Positions 26,111 to 34,502 of a stretch of 64,000 nt of DNA are shown here, in pieces. A program made the translations under genes and the position numbers. The notes below the pieces were generated by a model. The model had not been told where the DNA came from and did not search any database. It saw only the letters and a program-made list of their open reading frames with translations. This DNA is from JALHMI01 sp964598535. Lineage in GTDB: Bacteria; Planctomycetota; Planctomycetia; Pirellulales; PALSA-1355. The stretch's first letter is position 1. Every line of letters begins with the position of its first letter. The stretch lies in contig CAZRCI010000009.1 of assembly GCA_964598535.1 (NCBI GenBank), forward strand, positions 91,287 to 155,286, written 5' to 3'.

Positions 26111-26584
26111 TTATTCATTGTAGAGATAGGGCACTTCGCTCACGTCCGGCGCGTGCATCATGGCCGCGATTTGCTCCAAGGTGTGTAGGACCCGCTCTTG
26201 TTCATCGAGCGGCAGCTTACGCAGTTCCTGGCAGAAACTGTCGCGTAGAAGCTGTGGCGCCTTGTCAGCTAGCTCACGCCCCTCGTCGGTGACGGTGGCC
26301 AAGACGCTTCGCCGGTCATCTTCCGACCGCACCCGAGCGATGAGCCCACGCTGCTCGAGCCGAGTCAGGATGCCGGTGACCGTTGGCTGACTCAGATGTA
26401 GCGCCGCGGCCAACGTTCCCGTGGAAACATTTTTGCCGGCCATGATCTCGCGAAGGGTGGCGAGCTGTGGCGATGTGAGTCCATAGATTTGAAGCATGTG
26501 CCGCGACCAGGTGTCGATGGCTTGGCTAATCCGCCGCAATGAAATCACGATTTGATCTTCTAGCGACAACATCGAAAAACTCAC
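26111..26584 (-). CDS. MarR-family transcriptional regulator
   Basis: 157 residues with the winged-helix MarR layout: a helical dimerisation start, YGLTSPQLATLREIM, LAAALHLSQPTVTGILTRLE as the recognition region, and the wing GLIARVRSEDDRRSVLATVT with the conserved DDRR. It would act as a dimer on DNA and is often relieved by small phenolic ligands. The target is not obvious: the nearest upstream gene, the Nudix hydrolase of the cofactor operon, ends about 118 bp before it on the same strand. It is the last gene before the orphan pilin. Self-regulation is likely but no operator was identified. Confidence 0.9.
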   Translation of the reverse strand: MSFSMLSLEDQIVISLRRISQAIDTWSRHMLQIYGLTSPQLATLREIMAGKNVSTGTLAAALHLSQPTVTGILTRLEQRGLIARVRSEDDRRSVLATVTDEGRELADKAPQLLRDSFCQELRKLPLDEQERVLHTLEQIAAMMHAPDVSEVPYLYNE

Positions 26585-26702
26585 TCGAGCGCTAATTGGG
26601 GATGGCGCGATATTAACATGCGGCTGTACAGAATGCGACGGTGGGCCTGTTGAAATGCGATAGGTGGCCTGTTGATAGGAACGGCGGGCGGGCCGCAGGA
26701 CT

Positions 26703-27104
26703 TCACTCTTCTCCTAAAATTTTTGCAAGTCGATCCAAGAACGGCCGCTGGTCCACATGAATGAGCCGCCGCGCTTCGGCCACCGGGATAAACTTTGCTT
26801 GGTCGACTTCCCATGAAGTGCAGCATGGCTCGCCCGTCAACGACTGCCCATAGAAGGCATGCACCCGTTTGCGGCTTCGGCGATAGTCGATCGAGCCCAA
26901 AGTTCGCAGTTTCTCGGCCAAAATGCCGGTTTCTTCGAGGGTTTCTCGGCGGGCCGCGGCCTCCAGCGATTCGCCGTCGCCGGCCAGTCCTTTGGGGATG
27001 CTCCAGGGAGCGTGCCGATTGTAATTGCCCGAGGGATGTACGAGCAGAACTTCAAGGCCCGATTTACCATACCGGTAGAGTAACGTGCCTGCGGATTGTT
27101 TCAT
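26703..27104 (-). CDS. Nudix hydrolase, translationally coupled to beta-RFAP synthase
   Basis: 133 residues. A complete Nudix box runs from G39 to I61 (G-x5-E-x7-RE-x2-EE-x-G-I: E45, RE at 53-54, EE at 57-58). The N-terminal SAGTLLYRYGKSGLEVLLVH and WSIPKG place it in the widespread group that includes dinucleoside-polyphosphate hydrolases. Its ATG shares one base with the TAA of the preceding beta-RFAP synthase gene (TAATG), so it belongs to the cofactor operon and is probably translated by reinitiation. Possible tasks are dephosphorylating a pterin triphosphate precursor or sanitising nucleotides. The substrate is not determined by the sequence. Confidence 0.85.
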   Translation of the reverse strand: MKQSAGTLLYRYGKSGLEVLLVHPSGNYNRHAPWSIPKGLAGDGESLEAAARRETLEETGILAEKLRTLGSIDYRRSRKRVHAFYGQSLTGEPCCTSWEVDQAKFIPVAEARRLIHVDQRPFLDRLAKILGEE

Positions 27105-28063
27105 TACAGGACAGTAGTGTTAATTTGGGCACCATTATTTACTGGGCGAACGATCAGGCAACTGGCCTGCGGAGCTGCGGCGCGCGTGATGTGCCGCGCG
27201 AGTTGACGTGCGGCGGGTTCATCTTCAGCGATCGCAAAGACGGTTGGCCCCCAGGAGCTTTGACCGACGCCGCGGGCGTCAGAGGCACGCAGATTTTCGA
27301 CGAGTTGCGCAATCTTGGGGTTTGCATAGGGGCCCCCCTGGCTGGAGGCAAAGCACATCCCGGCTTCGCGATTAAAGCGGTACAGGCTTTCCGCGAATCG
27401 CTCGAATTGGCTATTTGCGGCGGCGGGGAGCAATTCGTCGGCAACCTCGGCCCGCAGCTTGGCGGTGATCTCGGTTGCTACTGGAGGCAGGCCGCCAAAG
27501 GCCCGACGTTCGGCGTCGCCCGCCAGGCCCGATCCCGGCAGCGTGATCAGCACGAATCGCCAGGTATCGGGCAGCTCGATCCGTCGCTCAAGGGGGGATA
27601 GAACGTCGTTCGGAAGCTTGCCGCTTTCGACCAGCAAACCGCCGTGCAGAAAGCCATGAGTGCCAATTGCCGAGCGTGCTCCACGGCCAGAGAGCCTGGC
27701 GAGTTGCTCGGCGCCGAGAGGTCTTCCCCCGCGAAACGCGTTGAGTCCCGCTGTGACAGCGAGTTCGAACTGCGTGCCGGTGCCTAGCCCCGCATGTTCC
27801 GGCGCCGAGTTGAGCACCTCGATCTGACAAGCGGGGAGTTCGTCGAGATGCCATTGGGTCGCCAGTCGATCCGTCACGGCGATCGCCCGTTCAGCCAGGG
27901 GACCGGTCGCCAGAAATTGCGCCGCAGGGCGAATCTGCACGTGCAAGCCGGGCCGATCAACCATCACGCCGACGCCGCCGAATTGACGCACATCCGCGCG
28001 GCCGAAGGAGAACATGCCGAAATGCAAGCGGCTGGGTGTGGTGATTTCGACAATGCGTGCCAT
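27104..28063 (-). CDS. mptG: Beta-ribofuranosylaminobenzene 5'-phosphate synthase (GHMP superfamily)
   Basis: 319 residues from ATG at 28063, which is 5 bp after the DUF447 stop; an open frame further upstream overlaps DUF447 and is rejected. N-terminal ITTPSRLHFGMFSFG and the GHMP-type loop EHAGLGTGTQ (about 95-104) are characteristic, as are the GTHGFLHGG and SSWGPTVFA segments. The enzyme joins p-aminobenzoate to phosphoribosyl pyrophosphate with loss of CO2 and PPi, the first committed step of methanopterin-type cofactors. PabA and PabB encoded upstream would supply p-aminobenzoate. The family is known from methanogens, methylotrophs and planctomycetes. It overlaps the Nudix gene by one base. 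Confidence 0.9.
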   Translation of the reverse strand: MARIVEITTPSRLHFGMFSFGRADVRQFGGVGVMVDRPGLHVQIRPAAQFLATGPLAERAIAVTDRLATQWHLDELPACQIEVLNSAPEHAGLGTGTQFELAVTAGLNAFRGGRPLGAEQLARLSGRGARSAIGTHGFLHGGLLVESGKLPNDVLSPLERRIELPDTWRFVLITLPGSGLAGDAERRAFGGLPPVATEITAKLRAEVADELLPAAANSQFERFAESLYRFNREAGMCFASSQGGPYANPKIAQLVENLRASDARGVGQSSWGPTVFAIAEDEPAARQLARHITRAAAPQASCLIVRPVNNGAQINTTVL

Positions 28064-28068
28064 GCCGC

Positions 28069-28704
28069 TTATTCTATCGCATCCGTGGCAACGTCGACTA
28101 TTTGTTTGCCAGCCGAGGTTGGCATCGCGAGGCGTCGTTCGACCTCGTTTTTCAGGAACGCGAAGGCCCGCAGTTCGGCAGGGCCTCCGGTTTTTGTAAC
28201 GGGGCTCTGGAGCCTGGTAAATTCGGCGCGAATCTCGTCGGCGGGCAGCAAGGCGACGCGCGTAGCAAGTATGGCGGCCTCGAGCACGGCGTGCTTGGCC
28301 CGATTGAAGCCGAAGAAATCGCGCAAGCGGCCGTGGGCGACCACAACGCACTCGATCTCGGTCCGCTCGTGAGCGTCGTCAATCATTCGTACTCGAAACG
28401 CATACCACCGGCACGCCGTGGTGATAATCCGGCCTTCGACCGCGGTGGCCTTCTGGAGCGGCGGCGGTGGGGCGGGTTGTCCCAACGCCGCCTGAGCGAT
28501 CATCTCGACGTCGTCGGTAACATGGAAGATGCCCTCGCCCGTGCGTTTCAGATTCTGGTAGGTGGTGGATGTTTGGTAGGGGCGGAGGATGAATTCACTC
28601 ATCGCGTCGTCGACCATCGGTCCCATGGGCGAGATATTCGTCTCGCCATTGGGCAAGAGGGTCGTCACGAGACCTTCAAGGATGCGTCTTCCGGCGAGCG
28701 TCAC
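28069..28704 (-). CDS. DUF447 family protein of the methanopterin-type cofactor cluster
   Basis: 211 residues from GTG at 28704. The DUF447 layout is visible: GLVTTLLPNGETNISPMGP near the start, FILRPYQTSTTYQNL, then GEGIFHVTDDVEMIAQAALG, CRWYAFRV, and VVAHGRLRDFFGFNRAKHAVLEAAI (in two parts). The fold resembles FMN-binding split barrels, and members cluster with H4MPT-linked C1 genes in methylotrophs and planctomycetes, where their role is not fully settled. Gap to PabA upstream is about 30 bp and to beta-RFAP synthase 5 bp, so it sits firmly in the operon. Alternative in-frame starts near the first residues exist. Confidence 0.85.
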   Translation of the reverse strand: MTLAGRRILEGLVTTLLPNGETNISPMGPMVDDAMSEFILRPYQTSTTYQNLKRTGEGIFHVTDDVEMIAQAALGQPAPPPPLQKATAVEGRIITTACRWYAFRVRMIDDAHERTEIECVVVAHGRLRDFFGFNRAKHAVLEAAILATRVALLPADEIRAEFTRLQSPVTKTGGPAELRAFAFLKNEVERRLAMPTSAGKQIVDVATDAIE

Positions 28705-28734
28705 AGGAAAAATCCTACCGAGTTGTGTTCGGTT

Positions 28735-29394
28735 CTAGAACGTAACGGGAGACGTGGGCAACGGCGATAGCCGTTGCGGCGCGACGCGCTCGCTTTCGAT
28801 CGAGGGCGTTATCTCTGGGAGAGGCCGCTTGGCAAGCCTGAGGAAATTGGCCAAAAGCGCGTACCCCGAGTCGGTGAGGATCGATTCGGGATGAAACTGT
28901 AAGCCGGTCAGCGGCAGTTCGCGATGCGAGACGCCCATGATCGTGCCATCCGACGTCCAGGCGGTCACTTCGAGTTCGTCGGGAAGCGAGTCGCGGTCGA
29001 CAACTAGCGAATGGTACCGACAGGCGACGAGCGGCGATGGCAGCGCCGTAAAAATTCCTCGGCCGGCGTGATGCACTTCGGAAGTTCTGCCGTGCATCGG
29101 CTCCTTGGCCCGGACGATGCGCCCGCCGAACGCGGCGCCGATGGCTTGATGTCCCAGGCAAATGCCGAGGATCGGAATCTGAGCGGCGAGTTCGCGAATC
29201 GCTGGTATTGAGCAGCCCGCCTGTTGGGGCGTGCATGGGCCGGGAGAAATGACGATCGCGCTGGGGCTCAGCGTGGCAATCTCGCCGGGCGTGGTCTCGT
29301 CATTCCGCACGACGCGCGTACGTTGCCCCAGCCGCTCCAGGTAGCGAGCGAGATTAAAAACAAAGCTGTCGTAGTTGTCGATCAGAACGATCAT
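28735..29394 (-). CDS. pabA: Aminodeoxychorismate synthase glutamine amidotransferase subunit
   Basis: 219 residues from ATG at 29394; a GTG four codons upstream is possible. A class I amidotransferase: LIDNYDSFVFNLARYL at the start, nucleophile in GICLGHQAIG, and catalytic His-Glu in QFHPES. It supplies ammonia to PabB for making 4-amino-4-deoxychorismate. It could be shared with anthranilate synthase, as in some bacteria, but its place directly after PabB and before cofactor genes argues for p-aminobenzoate. The C-terminal 30 residues extend beyond the usual end and are Pro/Ser-rich. It starts about 27 bp after the PabB stop. Confidence 0.9.
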   Translation of the reverse strand: MIVLIDNYDSFVFNLARYLERLGQRTRVVRNDETTPGEIATLSPSAIVISPGPCTPQQAGCSIPAIRELAAQIPILGICLGHQAIGAAFGGRIVRAKEPMHGRTSEVHHAGRGIFTALPSPLVACRYHSLVVDRDSLPDELEVTAWTSDGTIMGVSHRELPLTGLQFHPESILTDSGYALLANFLRLAKRPLPEITPSIESERVAPQRLSPLPTSPVTF

Positions 29395-29421
29395 CGCCAA
29401 ACGCACCCGCCAGGAGCGCGC

Positions 29422-30834
29422 TCACTGCAACGCGCGGAGCAACCCCGTCGCTTTATACCAGGTTTCTTCATACTCGCGCTCCGGAATTGATTGCGCCACG
29501 ATACCCCCCCCCACGGGAGCTTGCCACCAGCCGTCGCCGGCCGTGAGCGTGCGAATCAGGATGCTGGTGTCCAGAGAACCGTCAAACCCGAGATAGCCGA
29601 GCGAGCCGCAATATGCGCCCCGCGCCGTAGGTTCTAGCTCGGCGATGATTTCCATCGCTCGAATTTTTGGCGCGCCCGTGATCGAGCCACCGGGAAACGT
29701 GGCCCGCAGCAGATCGAGGGGCGTTCGTTGCGGCGCGAGCGTGCCGCGAACCGCGGACACCAGGTGTTGCACGAATTCGTAGGTCTCCAAGCGGCAAAGC
29801 TCCGAGACACGGACCGAATCCGGCGTGCATACCCGAGACAAGTCATTTCGTAACAAGTCGACGATCATCACGTTCTCTGCGCGGTCCTTTTCGCTTTGGA
29901 GCAACTCGTCGCCGGAAAAGAGATCGGCTTCCGGGCGCGCCGTGCGACTTCGCGTGCCTTTGATGGGGCGTGCTTCCACCTCGCCGGCAAGCGATTGTAG
30001 GAATCGTTCGGGCGAGGCGCTGACGACCTGGCTATGGCCCAGATCGAAGTAGCCGGCGAAGGTCGCGGCGTTGCGCTGTCGCAAACGCCGGTAAAGGTCG
30101 ACCGCGTTTCCGAACGCTGGATACAGTAGCCGTTGAGCAATGTTCACCTGAAAGATGTCGCCCGCATGGATGTATTCGATGGCGCGGCGAATCGCAGCCA
30201 GGTAGCCCTCGGCGGAGAAATTGCTCGTCAGCCCTGTCGGCCCTGGCACCGCGTGTTGCGGTGCCAGTTCGTCGAGGGGCATGCGGACGACCTGCGGGGG
30301 CGGAGGGGGCAGCGAGGTGTCATTCTCGAGCCAGCTTCGGAATTGCCGCAGGCGAAACGCCGCGCGTGCGCGCCGCGAGGCCGGCTCCGTTTCTGGAAAT
30401 CCGTGCGAGACGATCCACGCCCGGCATTCGAGATGATCGATGGCCAACACGACATCGTACAGGCCGATGGCCAGGGCCGGGGTGCGAAACTCGTCAATTG
30501 CCGTGGGCGGAATTCGCTCGAGCGAGCGATTCAGATCATAGCCGAGCAGGCCGGCGGCGCCACCTTGAAAGGGCGGGAGCCCGGCGATGGTCGCGGCCTT
30601 ATGGTTCGCCAGGCGCGCGGCCAACTCGGCCAGAGCATCGCCGCCGTCGGTTGCAACCTCCAGGTAGTCGAACGGATCGCACGTCAGAAACGAATAGCGT
30701 CCGAGCGTGGGATGCCGCCGCGCACTATCGAGAAACAGCACGTGCGGACGGCTGGCCAGGCGGACAAACGCCCGTTCCAGGTCGACATTCGGATCGTAGG
30801 GCTCGACGAGCGCGGTTTCGGCAGGCATGATCAC
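29422..30834 (-). CDS. pabB: Aminodeoxychorismate synthase component I
   Basis: 470 residues starting at GTG 30834, whose GTGA overlaps the TGA of the upstream gene; an ATG two codons in is the alternative. The chorismate-binding domain shows FQVNIAQRL, the PIKGTRSR motif with the Lys nucleophile that separates PabB from TrpE (PIAGT), RAENVMIVDLLRNDL, and FPGGSITGAPKIRAME. With PabA it makes aminodeoxychorismate. No separate lyase (PabC) gene is in the window, so p-aminobenzoate formation needs a lyase elsewhere. Context ties it to methanopterin-type cofactor synthesis, though folate would also draw on it. Confidence 0.93.
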   Translation of the reverse strand: MIMPAETALVEPYDPNVDLERAFVRLASRPHVLFLDSARRHPTLGRYSFLTCDPFDYLEVATDGGDALAELAARLANHKAATIAGLPPFQGGAAGLLGYDLNRSLERIPPTAIDEFRTPALAIGLYDVVLAIDHLECRAWIVSHGFPETEPASRRARAAFRLRQFRSWLENDTSLPPPPPQVVRMPLDELAPQHAVPGPTGLTSNFSAEGYLAAIRRAIEYIHAGDIFQVNIAQRLLYPAFGNAVDLYRRLRQRNAATFAGYFDLGHSQVVSASPERFLQSLAGEVEARPIKGTRSRTARPEADLFSGDELLQSEKDRAENVMIVDLLRNDLSRVCTPDSVRVSELCRLETYEFVQHLVSAVRGTLAPQRTPLDLLRATFPGGSITGAPKIRAMEIIAELEPTARGAYCGSLGYLGFDGSLDTSILIRTLTAGDGWWQAPVGGGIVAQSIPEREYEETWYKATGLLRALQ

Positions 30835-32264
30835 GGTGCAGGGCCTTCCGGGCGCTTGGCCGCGGCTCCGCGAGCGTTTCGGGCCAGACGATGATGTTGT
30901 TCCACGCGGGTTAAGAGTCCCCAGTCCAAGGCTTCGTCCTGGCGGTAGTTTTTGCTGAGCGTCAAGGCCGTCATGGCCTTCGACATTTCATAGCCCAGGT
31001 AAAATGCGTGCGCGGCGTCTATCGGGCGCGGGGCGCACGCGGCGAGCTGTTCGAAAAGTCGGAACGGATCGGCATCGTGCAGATGCTGGCCGGCCGTGAC
31101 GGCGTGAATTTCGCCGCTGGTGGCGAACAGGCGATAATTATGATCTTTTACCAGCGCGGCCAACTCGTCGAGTTCAGCCGGCGTCGATTCCAGGACGTTG
31201 GGATCTCGCAACATGACGAGCCGCGGTTCCAGCCGCTTGGGCAAGACCTTTTGAGCCTCGGCATAATGGACCAGACGCCGCGCCAAATCGCACTCGCGGA
31301 CACTGCTTCGCGCCCAATTGATCACCTGGGTGGTGAGGACGCTACGGATACCAAGTTCCTGGCAAATGCCTAGAAGCAGAACATTGAGCGGCGCGGAGTC
31401 GGCGTCGGTCAGCTCCGTCAGATTGCCGATGCCCATCATGATCTCCGCATCGGGATAACGGTGGCGGGTCTCCAGATAACGCCCCAGACTGGCGGCAAAT
31501 CCGAAGCCAAGGGGTTCCAAGATCGGGTCGAGGCGCACGCGCACGCCGGCTCCTGCGAGATATTCGACCGTTGCGTCGAGGGTTTCGAGGCGCGACGGTT
31601 CATCCGGGACGGCGACAACTTCGACGCCCCAATCGACGGCTTGCTCGCGGTTGGCGCTGTTCACGCTCAGCACGAGCTCTGCGCCGGCTGAAGCCGCGGC
31701 CGCGATCTCGCGAGCGTTCATGCTATCGATCGAAACGCGATGCCCCTCGGCCACGAGCGCGCGAACGCAATCCTTCACGCCCGCCCAGGGCTCGCCGGGA
31801 TCGCATCCCACGTCGATGACGTCGGCTCCGTCGGTGGCCAACTGCCTGGCTGCACTCAAGATTTCAGGAAGCGGCAGTCGTGGAGCGTGATTGATCTCGG
31901 CAATAATTTCGATATCGTAGTCGCCGAAGCTCGCGTCGCGCACTTGCTGACCGAAGTATTCCGGTAGTCGTCGTAGGTCGTGCGGGCCACGCTCCACGGG
32001 CACCCCCGCCGCGCGTTCGACGGCGCTCAGGTCGCCCTGACTATAGCCGGGCAACACGATTCGGTTGACGCCCGGCGGGAGCTTGATGCGCGGGGCGATC
32101 CAATCCGTGGTCAACAGCGCCGCGACCGTGATTCCCAAGACGTCGATAGAATAGTCGAAGCCCACGCGCGGCGCCAGGTCGGCGAGTTGCCGGCGGAGCG
32201 AGTGCTCGGCCAGCCGGCCGGTGACGAAGTGAATGTGCTCGCGAGTTTGCGGCTGGGCGGTCAT
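30831..32264 (-). CDS. Dihydropteroate-synthase-like protein (DUF6513-type)
   Basis: 477 residues from ATG at 32264, whose ATGA overlaps the SDR stop; an upstream open extension of 57 codons is Arg-rich and rejected. The N-terminal ~160 residues are specific to this family (HIHFVTGRLAEHSLRRQL). The rest is a pterin-binding TIM barrel: IIAEINHAPRLPL, GADVIDVGCDPGEPW, RVSIDSMNAREI, LVLSVNSAN and VRLDPILEPLG echo DHPS segments. Such proteins occur in H4MPT clusters and are thought to join the pterin to the ribofuranosyl-aminobenzene moiety in place of classical DHPS; that role is an inference from context. The C-terminus is Ala/Arg-rich. Confidence 0.85.
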   Translation of the reverse strand: MTAQPQTREHIHFVTGRLAEHSLRRQLADLAPRVGFDYSIDVLGITVAALLTTDWIAPRIKLPPGVNRIVLPGYSQGDLSAVERAAGVPVERGPHDLRRLPEYFGQQVRDASFGDYDIEIIAEINHAPRLPLPEILSAARQLATDGADVIDVGCDPGEPWAGVKDCVRALVAEGHRVSIDSMNAREIAAAASAGAELVLSVNSANREQAVDWGVEVVAVPDEPSRLETLDATVEYLAGAGVRVRLDPILEPLGFGFAASLGRYLETRHRYPDAEIMMGIGNLTELTDADSAPLNVLLLGICQELGIRSVLTTQVINWARSSVRECDLARRLVHYAEAQKVLPKRLEPRLVMLRDPNVLESTPAELDELAALVKDHNYRLFATSGEIHAVTAGQHLHDADPFRLFEQLAACAPRPIDAAHAFYLGYEMSKAMTALTLSKNYRQDEALDWGLLTRVEQHHRLARNARGAAAKRPEGPAP

Positions 32265-33016
32265 GCGTGCCGAAATCCGCCGTTGACGGGAATGATCTGA
32301 CCGTTGACGAACGAGGCCTCGGGCGAAGCCAAAAAGCGAACCACGGCCGCCACGTCTTCTGGCGTGCCCCAGCGGGCGAGTAGCGACTCGCGCGCGGCGC
32401 GTTGCTGCCAGTCGGACGACGCGCCGGCGCCCCACTTGGTTTTGATCCAGCCGGGCGCCACGCAGTTTACTCGCACCGCGGGTGCCAGCGACGCCGCCAG
32501 GCTACGGGTGAATGCCATCACGGCTCCTTTTACCGCCGCGAACAGTTCGCCGCTATCGCCAGCCATTCCCTGATCGACCTGATCCCACCCGACATTAATG
32601 ATAGCCCCGCTGCCACGGACGTGCATGCGTCTGCCGACGGCGCGCGAGAGCGCCACGGTGGCGGCGACATCCACTTGCCACAGCGCCGCCAGCTTTTCGT
32701 GAAATGTCCACTGGGCCGCCACCCCGGTGAGCACGTCGACACCGGCATTGTTGACCCAAATGTCCACGTGGCCGCGCCAATTCCAAGCTTCATCGATGAA
32801 CCGGTCAAGCGCGTCTGCATTTGCGAGATCGGCCATGAGCACTTGGGCCTCGGCGCCTCGCTCGCGCACGAGGGCAGCCGTTTCCAAGGCCCCCTCGCGG
32901 TTGCGGCCGGCATGCACCACCACGGCCCCGCCGGGGGCGGCTAGCGCAAGCGCCATCGCGCGGCCGATTCCGCTTGACGAGCCCGTGACAACGGCGACCT
33001 GAGGGAACCGAGGCAT
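32261..33016 (-). CDS. SDR-family protein lacking the usual Ser/Tyr catalytic residues
   Basis: 251 residues. The Rossmann signature TGSSSGIGRAM (11-21), the NNAG motif (about 89-92) and C-terminal VNGQIIPVNGG are classical short-chain dehydrogenase/reductase features. NADP preference is suggested by the basic HAGRNRE after the second strand. The active-site region reads GAIINVGWDQ...GELFAAVKGAV: Phe replaces the catalytic Tyr of YxxxK, and Gly-Trp replaces the Ser of the NxSS region. It heads the cofactor operon and overlaps the next gene by ATGA. It may be a pterin-reductase-like enzyme with altered chemistry or a non-catalytic binder. The upstream gene is divergent. Confidence 0.8.
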   Translation of the reverse strand: MPRFPQVAVVTGSSSGIGRAMALALAAPGGAVVVHAGRNREGALETAALVRERGAEAQVLMADLANADALDRFIDEAWNWRGHVDIWVNNAGVDVLTGVAAQWTFHEKLAALWQVDVAATVALSRAVGRRMHVRGSGAIINVGWDQVDQGMAGDSGELFAAVKGAVMAFTRSLAASLAPAVRVNCVAPGWIKTKWGAGASSDWQQRAARESLLARWGTPEDVAAVVRFLASPEASFVNGQIIPVNGGFRHA

Positions 33017-33260
33017 CTTTGAATTACCAGAAAAAGTGGCGGAATAACGGAGGGGGCAGCGCGTTCCTGGCCGCTTGTTGTAGTCCTCGCCCGCTATGGC
33101 GACAACCCGCGATTGACGCCGCCCGGCCGCGGACCAGATAGGGCTAAGTTTTTTTGCCGACGATGGGTATTATTATAGAGAAGAGAATCGCCCCCGACGT
33201 GTGGCGATTCTTATCGTGCCGACTCTTCTTCCGCCGCAACGCAACTCCGATCTGCACCCG

Positions 33261-34502
33261 ATGGCCAGCACCCCTCGCGACCGGTTCGGACAGTTCGCCG
33301 TCGCCTTTCGTGGGTATAACACCACAAATTTAGGGCGTAGCGCCGAATTGTTGGCTCACCCTCGGTTTGGACCGATCCTGGAACGCTACCTTCGCGAGGC
33401 AGGCGAGGTTGCCTCGGATACGCTGCGCGAGCCGGTCGACCTGATCGCACGGGTACGCGCAAACCAGGAGACCGACCTGGATTCCTATCACGACGCGATT
33501 GCGCTGATCGTGGCGGCGTCGCTGGCCCAGCTTGAGATCCTGGAGGAATTTTACGGTATTCAATATCGCCGCGCGCGATTGGTTTTTGGCTACAGCCTGG
33601 GCGAGTTGACGGCGGTGATCGCCTCGGGCGTGTTTGAGTTTCAGCACGCGCTGCGGATGCCGCTGGCCATTGCCCGAGACTGCGTGGCCTTGGCCGAGAA
33701 TGTCACGATGGGCGTACTCTTCTCGCGCGGGCCGGTGCTGGACTTTGACGACGTGCGGCGGCTTTGCCTGCGCATCAATAGCGAGGGGGCAGGCGTTATT
33801 GGCATCTCGTCGTTTTTGGCGCCGAATACCGTTTTGCTCTTGGGGCAGAACCATACGGTCGACCGGTTTAGCGAGTTGATGCACGACGTGTTTCCGAAGC
33901 GAGTGTATTTGCGCAAAAATCAGGACAAGTGGCCGCCGGTGCATACGCCGCTCGTCTGGCAAAAGAACATCCCCAACCGGGTTGGGGTTATGGCTCACAC
34001 GATTCCTGGCGGGTTCACGAAGCCCGACCCGCCGGTGTTCTCGCTGGTCACAGGCAAAGCGAGCTACAACGATTTCAATGCCCGCGAGATCCTGATGCAA
34101 TGGATCGACCATCCGCAACGGCTATGGGATGCGGTTTATGAAACGCTGGCCTGCGGCGCGGAAACGGTGCTCCATGTGGGGCCAGGGCCCAATCTCGTGC
34201 CGGCCACGTTCCACCGCGTGCGCGATAACGTGCAGGCCCAGCTTACCGGCAATTCGCTCAATAAGTTGGGCCTGCGAGCAATGGCCCGCGCGGTGCGCCG
34301 CCCCTGGCTTACGGCCTTGCTTCCCTCGCGCACGGCGCTCCTCCGAGCGCCGGCTGTTGAGCAGATCATTCTCGAGGATTGGTTGCTTGAACAGCCGATT
34401 CCCGCGGCCAAGCAAATTGTCGTTCCCGCGCTCGACAGGGCGATCGGCGTTCAGGGAGAAACGACGCCCGCCGGGGAAGGCGAAGCCACGGGCAGCTCAT
34501 AG
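33261..34502 (+). CDS. FabD-like acyltransferase fold protein
   Basis: 413 residues from ATG at 33261; a GTG at 33201 would add 20 residues, and neither start has a clear ribosome site. The malonyl-CoA:ACP transacylase fold is suggested by the nucleophile elbow GYSLGELTAVI (Ser112, GHSLGE in most FabD) and by PPVHTPLV, where the catalytic His is expected. The N-terminal PGQGSQ motif of FabD is replaced by AFRGYNTTNLGRS. It is about 100 residues longer than FabD, with extra C-terminal sequence. Possible roles are acyl loading for a polyketide or lipid pathway; no synthase is adjacent. It is convergent with the next gene, and their 3' ends overlap by 52 bp. Confidence 0.7.
   Translation: MASTPRDRFGQFAVAFRGYNTTNLGRSAELLAHPRFGPILERYLREAGEVASDTLREPVDLIARVRANQETDLDSYHDAIALIVAASLAQLEILEEFYGIQYRRARLVFGYSLGELTAVIASGVFEFQHALRMPLAIARDCVALAENVTMGVLFSRGPVLDFDDVRRLCLRINSEGAGVIGISSFLAPNTVLLLGQNHTVDRFSELMHDVFPKRVYLRKNQDKWPPVHTPLVWQKNIPNRVGVMAHTIPGGFTKPDPPVFSLVTGKASYNDFNAREILMQWIDHPQRLWDAVYETLACGAETVLHVGPGPNLVPATFHRVRDNVQAQLTGNSLNKLGLRAMARAVRRPWLTALLPSRTALLRAPAVEQIILEDWLLEQPIPAAKQIVVPALDRAIGVQGETTPAGEGEATGSS

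Noticed and set aside
28064..28351. 96-residue N-terminal extension of beta-RFAP synthase
   Set aside because: It overlaps DUF447 in another frame, is Arg-rich, and family members start at MARIVEITTPSRLHFG.
28735..30834. Anthranilate synthase (TrpE/TrpG) instead of PabB/PabA
   Set aside because: The PIKGT Lys motif and the gene context fit aminodeoxychorismate synthase; no trp genes are nearby.
32265..32435. 57-residue extension of the DHPS-like protein
   Set aside because: It overlaps the SDR gene and is Arg-rich; the ATGA junction at 32264 is the natural start.
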